A DNA stretch of 64,000 nt, from contig NZ_NCVK01000045.1 in the NCBI RefSeq assembly GCF_002096845.1, positions 61,973 through 125,972 on the forward strand. Direction: 5' to 3'. A program made the translations under genes and the position numbers. Of the stretch, positions 1-6,930 are shown one piece after another. Source of the stretch: Streptococcus mitis (GTDB taxonomy: Bacteria > Bacillota > Bacilli > Lactobacillales > Streptococcaceae). The stretch's first letter is position 1; every line of letters begins with the position of its first letter. The notes below the pieces were generated by a model. It had not been told where the DNA came from. It made no database searches and saw only the letters and a program-made list of their open reading frames with translations.

Positions 1-178
1 CACTCCCCTCCTCCATAGTCTCCGCCACAAAAAAGAGCATCTTATCTGATAGATACTTATAAAAGACCATACCCAAAAGATAGGACTTGTAGTCATTAGC
101 ATCCATCTTAGAGCGGAGAACATCCGCTGAGTTCCATAGGGCTTGGTAAAGCGACTGGGACGTTTGTGTTGTTTCCAT
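1..178 (-). CDS. hsdM: Type I restriction-modification methyltransferase subunit HsdM, N-terminal fragment
   Basis: The first 59 residues of HsdM are present and the gene continues beyond the left edge. The translation begins METTQTSQSLYQALWNSADV and contains MDANDYKSYLLGMVFYKYLSDK, a helical N-terminal segment typical of type IC (EcoR124-like) HsdM. With two HsdM and one HsdS subunits it would form the m6A methyltransferase, and with HsdR the restriction complex. It is the last gene of the locus and is separated by 34 nt from the DUF4435 ATPase gene, which is transcribed just before it. The ribosome binding site is weak (AAGAAAGAAAA), so it may depend on upstream translation. No recognition motif or catalytic NPPF motif can be checked because that part lies outside the window. 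Confidence 0.88.
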   Translation of the reverse strand, partial: METTQTSQSLYQALWNSADVLRSKMDANDYKSYLLGMVFYKYLSDKMLFFVAETMEEGS

Positions 179-212
179 AATTTTCTTTCTTTTTATTAAT
201 TCAAAAATCTAA

Positions 213-2078
213 CTATCTGTCCAGTAGTTTCTTTTCTAATTCTTCAAAATATTTATGACGTAGCTCTTTCTGTAAATCATTATCCAATGCAATACTACTT
301 AAAGCTTTTTCTTTAAAGTTAGAAACTATTTCTTTAATTTCTTTGGAAGAAATTATTTCATTTTTCAAGTTACAAATCTTTAAAATTCTTGAAAAATCTG
401 ACGAAGCTATGCTATCTTCCACAATTTTAGTTATATTTTCTAATGTTACAGTTATATCAAATTTTTCTGATAAATTTTCTAAAAATGTCCGTGCTTCATC
501 CTCGGTTGGTTCTCTTGTTTCTATCAAATGCCCTTCCATAAATTCATCAAGTTTCTTTTTCAAGGCAATTCGTATTATCTTATCTTTATTTGTTGTACAC
601 GAACTAATAACAGCGTCTTTTAGTTTATTACATTTTTGCGTTTTATCCTGTTCATCATCCCCTAGAACAAACTTCACTATTTCTTCATCTATCAAAAGCA
701 TCTCTATCTCATTAAAAGGAAGCACAAAAATATTTTTCTTTTTATAGTTTTCAATTCTTGCCTCATCCATCCAGTCATAATCAATAATGCCGTAAGCTAT
801 ATTACCATATAATTCCTTTAATTTATTATAAGCTTTTGTGTATTGAATAACTTGTTTATGTCCCTGGACTGGTTTTACAAAACAAAAATCGCTAAATAAT
901 TTGGAATAAATCTGATAGTCTATACTAGTTTTAGTTCCTTCACAAAATAAAATCGGCTTCTTTGTACCAGATACTTCGGTTAATAATGAGAAAGGCATTT
1001 CCTGTGATTCTTCCAATATCTGATAATCTAAATTATAAGGTATTTCAAATTTCTTGCACCACATGTAACTTGCATTTGTTCTTGATTGAACAAAGTCCAT
1101 ATTATGTGAAGCAAAAATAAATTGACAATCAGGTCGTTCTGATATCAGTAAATCCCATAATTCATTATAGATAGCAGCATTTAAAAATGTTTCTGGTTCA
1201 TCAACAATGATGTAACTATCTTCCGGAGCAAGAAGTACATTACCTATATAAAATAATATACAACGTTCCCCATCACTAAGCCCATTTATACTATATTTAG
1301 AGCCGTTTTTTTCAACTTCAACAACTCGATTATCAGGTTCAAGATGAAATGATATTTCAGGAAAAATTTTATTCCATATTTGTTCTACTCTATCCCATAA
1401 AGCTATAGATAACCCGTCCACCCCTCTCGATTTATCAGTCGCTATCTTAGCATAATTCTTTATCAAAAATGTTATTAGTTTAGTAAAAGTATTTGAAAAA
1501 TCCTTTTCAATTTGTAAGGTTTGTAAATCAATTGTATCATATTTAATATCTACTTCTTTTAAATCTTGAATATATTTTTCTTTAGTAATTTCATTACGAT
1601 TATGAATAGTGGAAACAAAATATAATAATTTTTGAGCAGGCAAAATAAATATCTCATTTATATTATTTTTCCTCAATTCATTAATAAGACTTGATTTCCC
1701 TGAACCATTAGCTCCAATAATTATAGTCGTTGATTTTACTCTCGAAATAAAAGAGAAAAGTTTAATTATTTTAAAATTCTCTATAATTTGCGGTAACTGT
1801 GATTCATAATAATAATTGTCACTACCAAAACAATAGTATATGCTTTCTAACCAATTATCACGAAGTCTTTTATACTTTTCTGTTACATCATCAGATAAAA
1901 AAACATCATTTAATTCTCTTTTAATCAAATCAATGAGTAATAAAAAGTAAATATCTACAGTATTATATGAAGTCTTTTTCCCTTCTTTTTCATAATCAGG
2001 CAATCTGTAAAAATCATCTTTAAGTCTGACCCTTTCAGATTCTATCCTTTTAATTAATTCATTAATAGGGCTATTCAT
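213..2078 (-). CDS. AAA ATPase with C-terminal DUF4435 (TOPRIM-like) domain; fused PARIS-like defence protein
   Basis: This 621-residue protein has an ABC/SMC-like ATPase half: Walker A GANGSGKSS near residue 122, a signature-like SDGER, Walker B IIVDEPE near 292, and a following SHN switch. A DUF4435-like half begins near residue 380 with FCEGTKTS, then IDYDWMDE near 432 and FNEIEMLL near 456, which supply the acidic residues of a TOPRIM-type nuclease. In PARIS, AriA (ATPase) sequesters AriB (DUF4435) and releases it when phage anti-restriction proteins such as Ocr appear; fused single-gene forms are known. Its place between hsdS and hsdM fits that role. The start has a strong AAGGAGG and lies 9 nt after hsdS. 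Its DNA is much more AT-rich than hsdR. PARIS identity is inferred from domain order; an OLD-like ATPase-nuclease is the alternative. Confidence 0.72.
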   Translation of the reverse strand: MNSPINELIKRIESERVRLKDDFYRLPDYEKEGKKTSYNTVDIYFLLLIDLIKRELNDVFLSDDVTEKYKRLRDNWLESIYYCFGSDNYYYESQLPQIIENFKIIKLFSFISRVKSTTIIIGANGSGKSSLINELRKNNINEIFILPAQKLLYFVSTIHNRNEITKEKYIQDLKEVDIKYDTIDLQTLQIEKDFSNTFTKLITFLIKNYAKIATDKSRGVDGLSIALWDRVEQIWNKIFPEISFHLEPDNRVVEVEKNGSKYSINGLSDGERCILFYIGNVLLAPEDSYIIVDEPETFLNAAIYNELWDLLISERPDCQFIFASHNMDFVQSRTNASYMWCKKFEIPYNLDYQILEESQEMPFSLLTEVSGTKKPILFCEGTKTSIDYQIYSKLFSDFCFVKPVQGHKQVIQYTKAYNKLKELYGNIAYGIIDYDWMDEARIENYKKKNIFVLPFNEIEMLLIDEEIVKFVLGDDEQDKTQKCNKLKDAVISSCTTNKDKIIRIALKKKLDEFMEGHLIETREPTEDEARTFLENLSEKFDITVTLENITKIVEDSIASSDFSRILKICNLKNEIISSKEIKEIVSNFKEKALSSIALDNDLQKELRHKYFEELEKKLLDR

Positions 2079-2087
2079 GATTCCTCC

Positions 2088-3239
2088 TTAAATAAACATA
2101 TCCTGCAATAGTTTCTTTTTGAGTGTTTCCAATTGAGAAATTTTTTCTTGGTAATAGTTGATGAGGTTATCGAGGTCTGAGAAATAGAGGCCAATAGCGC
2201 ATTGTTCCTCATAAGATGGAAATTTTGAAACCACTTTTTCAATAGTTTTTTTAGACAAACTTGGAACACCTGTAGATTCGTCAAATTTCTTCCAACGAAT
2301 TTTTTGAAAAATTAAGAAAAGATAATTCAAGTCATATCCTACTTTACATATAACATAAAATAAAGTATCTACTGTCCAAAAAGGTGCTGATAATAAATAT
2401 GGTTTATCTATAGTTCCTTTTCTTCCAATACCTATAGCGTCCTCATCAGATAATTTTTCATTTACAGAAAGCATGTAACCACCAGTTCCATATACAGGAA
2501 TGTCCCCATTCTTTAAATGTTTATAGTCTCTACCAGAATTAATAGTACAAACCTCTGATAAACTCTTCCTTTCCCAGTCCTCTTCAAATCCATTCAAACG
2601 AATCTCAGGAACTGTCTGTCCAGCTTTGGGAAACATCTTGGAAAGCATGGTCGCCTTGAGAGCTTGGTAGTTGGTGAGATTATCCTTGTAGCTAGACAGA
2701 AGGTCGTCGAGGGTACGGAAAAGGGAACCAATGGCGGATTGTTCGTCAAATGTAGGGAAATAGTCTTTAATATCTGATAAAGTAGGAAATTGTACTCTCT
2801 GTCGCTCAATTAAAGAACCAGTTGAATAAATTTTGTATAGTCTAATCGCTTTAGGACAACTCAACCATGCCGAGAAAAATTTATTAGAAAACTTCGATTT
2901 CATTTTCATCGTCACATAATATCCAGAGACAGCAACCTTTTTACCAGCATTATTGAATCCTACAGCTCCAATAGTAATATTCATCGGATTATAAACAATT
3001 TCCTCTGGATATAACTTTTTAAATTTATCACTCTTTTTTACTAAAAATTCTCTGTTGTATCTCTCCTCTTTTGGTGTTAGTCCACTTTCAACAGTCACGC
3101 TCCATAATTCTAAATTTTGTTCATAAGGATCGACATATTCAACAGTTTGTTCAAATACTTCTCCTAACTTATGTTGTTTCCATTCATCACGGTAGGTGTG
3201 AAATCTTATTATAGGAAATTGTTCTTTATGATTTTTCAT
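2088..3239 (-). CDS. hsdS: Type I restriction system specificity subunit HsdS
   Basis: HsdS chooses the two half-sites recognised by the type I complex. The 383-residue protein has two target recognition domains: TRD1 (about residues 25-160) ends in the conserved helix segment FDEQSAIGSLFRTLDDLLSS, and TRD2 (about 215-340) ends in YEEQCAIGLYFSDLDNLINY. The matching central and C-terminal helices form the spacer coiled coil. The central region is better conserved in sense than the AT-rich TRDs, as usual for shuffled specificity domains. The start ATG is preceded by GGGAGA. It lies 45 nt after the HerA gene and 9 nt before the DUF4435 ATPase gene. Only one hsdS and no recombinase gene are visible, so inversion-type phase variation is not supported here. 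Confidence 0.92.
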   Translation of the reverse strand: MKNHKEQFPIIRFHTYRDEWKQHKLGEVFEQTVEYVDPYEQNLELWSVTVESGLTPKEERYNREFLVKKSDKFKKLYPEEIVYNPMNITIGAVGFNNAGKKVAVSGYYVTMKMKSKFSNKFFSAWLSCPKAIRLYKIYSTGSLIERQRVQFPTLSDIKDYFPTFDEQSAIGSLFRTLDDLLSSYKDNLTNYQALKATMLSKMFPKAGQTVPEIRLNGFEEDWERKSLSEVCTINSGRDYKHLKNGDIPVYGTGGYMLSVNEKLSDEDAIGIGRKGTIDKPYLLSAPFWTVDTLFYVICKVGYDLNYLFLIFQKIRWKKFDESTGVPSLSKKTIEKVVSKFPSYEEQCAIGLYFSDLDNLINYYQEKISQLETLKKKLLQDMFI

Positions 3240-3284
3240 TCATTCTCCCATCTAATGCTATAAATGAATTAATCTTAACTGGTT

Positions 3285-4988
3285 TCATTTGCCTTCAAAT
3301 TTCACTTGTGGAGTAACTGTAATATCTTTTTCATCCTCTCCATCAACAGCTACTTCAACAGGGATAGGATATAACTCACCTACTATAAATGCTGTTCCAG
3401 TCGGTAAATAAGAAAACCTTGTTAACTGATTTTTATTTATATAAGGAATAGTTTTTAAAAGATATTCTAAGTCAACATTATTTTTAATTCGATGAATTAA
3501 ATAATTATTACATTGAGAAAGAACAGTTGACGATAACTCACTAGGACGCTGGCTAGATAACATCAAGAAACAACCAAATTTCCTACCCTCACGAGCTATC
3601 TTTTTAAAGACTTCAACTTCACCAAATAGACTATTTTCGTTTAATTTTGATATATATCTGTGTGCTTCTTCAAAAATAAATAAATTGACATTCCTATCGT
3701 TTATCTTTTTTTCAGAACTCTTTTTGAACTCTTTTTTTAACATATAAGTGGTAAAAAACAACAATAAATCATCATCTAAGCCAGAAACATTATATACCGT
3801 GATTTTTGATTGTTTCTCCTCTTCATCGCTCTCATCTATTTTTGCTTTAAATAAGCTACCATATCTTAATTGAATATGTTTAATTCTAGTTTCAAGGGTT
3901 CCTGAATACCCTCTTGCTTGAGTATTTCCCTGACACTCTTCTAAGAGAAATACAAAATTTAAAGCTTCAAACAAGTCTGCAAAACTATTTATTGTATATC
4001 TAGCATTCTCAATTTCTTTAGTTATTTTCGAATGACTTCCATACATTTTACTCTGTAAATTAGATTTGAATGTTGTTTCACCAGTACTGCCATTAAAGTT
4101 ACCAAATCGAGCATCATACATTGTAGTATCAATACTTGTATTCTGTAGGATTCCAATAATTTTAGTTCGTTTAGCTACAGCATCAGATTGTTGATTATGA
4201 TATAAGTTATAGGCTATAAAACAACTTAATTTTTCTCTATCTAATTTATTTTCTGTTAGACAATTAGCCAATTTCAATGCTGTTTGAACTACAGGCAACT
4301 GCACAAGTTCTGATGGTTTTATCAAATTCAACCAATCTTGTAGTTCTAATGATTCTATTTTTATCGAAAAATCTTCCAATACATCAATATTATTTACACC
4401 GTCTATCTGCGAGTACTCATTGTGAATATCAAAAATATTTAAATATAAATTACTAGTTTCTTTAGTTGATATTTCTTTAATGATTTTTCTGACTGTGGTA
4501 GATTTTCCTGAACCAGTATTACCTAAAATAGCAGAATGATGAGTAATTAATTTATTTAGATTTATTTGTGCATCATATTTATCTTGGATAGTTCCTAATA
4601 AAATTGATGTTTCTCTTTTCTCAATAGAAAACACCTTCTGCAAATCCTCATCACTTGATAAATAGACTCTATCTTGTAAAAAGGGATATTTCTTTAGATT
4701 AAAGTTAATTTTGTCGTTTTCTAATATTCCTACAGGAACACATTCAAATCTTCCTACATAGTCAAACTTTGATTTTTCATCATTAACAATTTTAATTTCC
4801 TTGTCTTCCACTTTAACAACTTGGTAAACAAATTTATCTCCAAATTGACTTTTTATTGTGACATAATCTATAACTCCTTGCGCGATATAAATTTCCCCTT
4901 TAAAATTATAAATTAATTTTTCAAAGTCACTTACTTCAAAAACCAATCTGTCATATGAAACTAACACTACTCGCCCAATACTATTCAT
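3285..4988 (-). CDS. HerA/FtsK-type hexameric ATPase of a SIR2-HerA defence module
   Basis: The 567-residue protein carries an N-terminal HAS-barrel-like region (SIGRVVLVSYDRLVFEV), Walker A LGNTGSGKST near residue 159, Walker B LFIFEEAH near 437, and the HerA-style SQRPSELSSTVLSQCNNYLI segment with a candidate arginine finger (R) nearby. I chose the internal ATG at 4988 rather than the 14-codon longer frame, because GGGAGAAG stands in front of it and it then overlaps the SIR2 stop by exactly 8 nt. HerA ATPases paired with SIR2 proteins form large defence complexes (the Nezha/SIR2-HerA type) that deplete NAD+ or cut DNA on phage infection. Here it directly follows SIR2 and precedes hsdS. Confidence 0.85.
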   Translation of the reverse strand: MNSIGRVVLVSYDRLVFEVSDFEKLIYNFKGEIYIAQGVIDYVTIKSQFGDKFVYQVVKVEDKEIKIVNDEKSKFDYVGRFECVPVGILENDKINFNLKKYPFLQDRVYLSSDEDLQKVFSIEKRETSILLGTIQDKYDAQINLNKLITHHSAILGNTGSGKSTTVRKIIKEISTKETSNLYLNIFDIHNEYSQIDGVNNIDVLEDFSIKIESLELQDWLNLIKPSELVQLPVVQTALKLANCLTENKLDREKLSCFIAYNLYHNQQSDAVAKRTKIIGILQNTSIDTTMYDARFGNFNGSTGETTFKSNLQSKMYGSHSKITKEIENARYTINSFADLFEALNFVFLLEECQGNTQARGYSGTLETRIKHIQLRYGSLFKAKIDESDEEEKQSKITVYNVSGLDDDLLLFFTTYMLKKEFKKSSEKKINDRNVNLFIFEEAHRYISKLNENSLFGEVEVFKKIAREGRKFGCFLMLSSQRPSELSSTVLSQCNNYLIHRIKNNVDLEYLLKTIPYINKNQLTRFSYLPTGTAFIVGELYPIPVEVAVDGEDEKDITVTPQVKFEGK

Positions 4989-6324
4989 GAGAATCTTCTC
5001 CCTTTTGTCCTGATTCATCCTTTGGAACATAATTTATGATTTCATCAACAATATAGTTAAAGTAGTGGGCTTTTACTCCATCACAAGACGTATCCCCTCC
5101 AATTAAATGAAATCCATCTTGAGTCTTAAATTCATCAAAAAATTTCTTCATATTATCTTCTGATGTATCACCAAAAACAATCAAAGTAAAATCTTGATGT
5201 TTTAGATTTTGAGAAATGATGTTATTAATATGCTCGTCAGGAAAACCATATCCCATAACAATAAGGACTGTATTTGGAACTTGAAGTACATTTGCAAACT
5301 CTCTAAATAGTTCTGAATATGGAGCTTGTGCAGTTTGTCTATGCTTTAACATTGTTGGATAAATAATAATTTCTTCATCGCTCTGTTTAAAAAGATCCTT
5401 TTGGATTAATTTCCCACTTTCATCAGAAGTCCAATTGATTGAACCATGTATTTTTAATAAATTAGCTTCTTTAGAAGTGGGCTGCCATACATCCTTATAT
5501 CTATTTGTATCGTCTACTAACCTTTGCTTAAATGAATTCACATTAAAATTTCTGTATAAACTATTTTCAAAACCTGTTGAATAAACAATGCGGTTGCTTT
5601 CTAATGAATATTCATTAAACAAATCGTAGTTCGTTGTCACTATGTTGATTTTATTACTCAACTCAGTTCTATATTTAAAAACAGATTGATAAAATTTATG
5701 ATAAGTATTTATTGTTTCACTATCTTTATATTTATCATCATCCAGAGCTGGTATAGTTTTTAAAAACTCACTTTTCAAGATACTAATTACTGATTTTAAA
5801 TCATCATTACTTGGTTGAAAACTTAAACCACTCTGTAACCAGTTGAGTAAACTTTCAATATCGGAGAAACTTTTATAAAAGTGTTTATCTATCGAATTCA
5901 GTTGTTCCTCGGACAGAGCACTTACAAACGAACCTATATTATTATAATTCCCTTCTGCTTTTTCCAATATATCATTAATTATTTTAATTTCAATTTCATT
6001 GTCTTTTTTATTTTTCTCTAGCCACTTTTTACATAATTCCAAATTTCTAATAAGATAACTCAAATCTTTAATATTTAAAAACTCTTTAACTTTTTCATAA
6101 ACATTTTTATTATTCTCTAAAATATCACTCATCGTTTTTGACATAAGTGGAATTGCACCCGATGAACATCCTGAACCTATGAATATGACAAGATTTTTAG
6201 ATACAAAATATTTATTGACAAATTCTTTTAGTTTAATAATTTGTTGATTTTCATCTAACCCTTTAAAAATGTTCTTATTATTTTCATAATGATAGATTCT
6301 CCCATTTACACTATTGTTACTCAT
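4981..6324 (-). CDS. SIR2-domain NAD-consuming defence protein
   Basis: A SIR2 fold is seen in 447 residues: the nucleotide-binding FIGSGCSS near residue 52, VTTNYD near 230, the catalytic-histidine motif KIHGSINW near 293, and VMGYGFPDEH near 357. A long helical insert lies between the first two motifs. Defence SIR2 proteins hydrolyse NAD+ to arrest growth, and partners such as HerA control them. No sirtuin zinc ribbon is evident, which fits the defence branch rather than a protein deacetylase. The start overlaps the HNH stop by 8 nt and its own stop overlaps the HerA start by 8 nt, so the three proteins are probably made in fixed ratio. NADase activity is inferred from the family. Confidence 0.86.
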   Translation of the reverse strand: MSNNSVNGRIYHYENNKNIFKGLDENQQIIKLKEFVNKYFVSKNLVIFIGSGCSSGAIPLMSKTMSDILENNKNVYEKVKEFLNIKDLSYLIRNLELCKKWLEKNKKDNEIEIKIINDILEKAEGNYNNIGSFVSALSEEQLNSIDKHFYKSFSDIESLLNWLQSGLSFQPSNDDLKSVISILKSEFLKTIPALDDDKYKDSETINTYHKFYQSVFKYRTELSNKINIVTTNYDLFNEYSLESNRIVYSTGFENSLYRNFNVNSFKQRLVDDTNRYKDVWQPTSKEANLLKIHGSINWTSDESGKLIQKDLFKQSDEEIIIYPTMLKHRQTAQAPYSELFREFANVLQVPNTVLIVMGYGFPDEHINNIISQNLKHQDFTLIVFGDTSEDNMKKFFDEFKTQDGFHLIGGDTSCDGVKAHYFNYIVDEIINYVPKDESGQKGEDSHE

Positions 6325-6919
6325 TATTTAGCTCCATATTCTTTATTTTCAACACTTTTTCACAATAAGCATCAAAATGATTATTAATAATATCAACTAA
6401 ATCATTTTTTAAATCACTTGATCTCTTATCAATATCAGATTTCTTAAAATTATTTCTTCTAAAAACTTCATTAATGTAAAACTTTGACTCATCTTCTTCA
6501 TGTAAGACTTTCTTTTTTTCTTCAAAATTTTCGTTTGAAATTTTTACATTTAAATCTCCATGTAATAAAGTTAAATTCCCTAAATTATTCTTGTTAGAAT
6601 CTCCTGGTTCAAATTTACTTTGAGGTATAATATGTTCTAATTGCCAAATCAATTTACCTTTATGATCTAACTCTGTAAAATCGATTGTTCTATCATTATT
6701 TTTAAATTTCTCAATGCTAACAAGCAGAAAACGAGTGAAATGAACATGGTTCCCACTATAATAGTTAGTTCGAAAGAACTGTTCATCCTCAATAAATTTC
6801 TGAATTACTTTTTGATAGTCATCCAATTGTAAATATTTATGTTTCTTGTCTTGTTCCATAAAATATTCCAGCAATCTATTACCAAACACATTTTGCAAAC
6901 TATCTAACAATTTATCCAT
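6317..6919 (-). CDS. Small HNH (DUF1524/GmrSD C-terminal-like) endonuclease
   Basis: This 200-residue protein has the HNH signature LEHIIPQ near residue 93, followed by NNLGNLTLL and a later asparagine (DLNVKISNENF), which matches the DUF1524 layout found at the C-terminus of GmrSD-type enzymes. Unlike GmrSD it has no DUF262 ParB-like N-terminal NTPase domain; the first 80 residues are helical and unassigned. It is downstream of hsdR by 11 nt (SD AAGGGG) and overlaps SIR2 by 8 nt. That coupling suggests a third component of the SIR2-HerA module, possibly the DNA-cutting effector, but no family knowledge I have fixes that role. An independent cargo gene is the alternative. Confidence 0.72.
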   Translation of the reverse strand: MDKLLDSLQNVFGNRLLEYFMEQDKKHKYLQLDDYQKVIQKFIEDEQFFRTNYYSGNHVHFTRFLLVSIEKFKNNDRTIDFTELDHKGKLIWQLEHIIPQSKFEPGDSNKNNLGNLTLLHGDLNVKISNENFEEKKKVLHEEDESKFYINEVFRRNNFKKSDIDKRSSDLKNDLVDIINNHFDAYCEKVLKIKNMELNNE

Positions 6920-6930
6920 AATTTATCCCC

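Noticed and set aside
2088..3239. Phase-variable, inverting hsdS locus as in the pneumococcal SpnIII system
   Set aside because: Only one hsdS is present in the window, with no second truncated hsdS, no recombinase and no visible inverted repeats. The missing part beyond the left edge cannot be judged.
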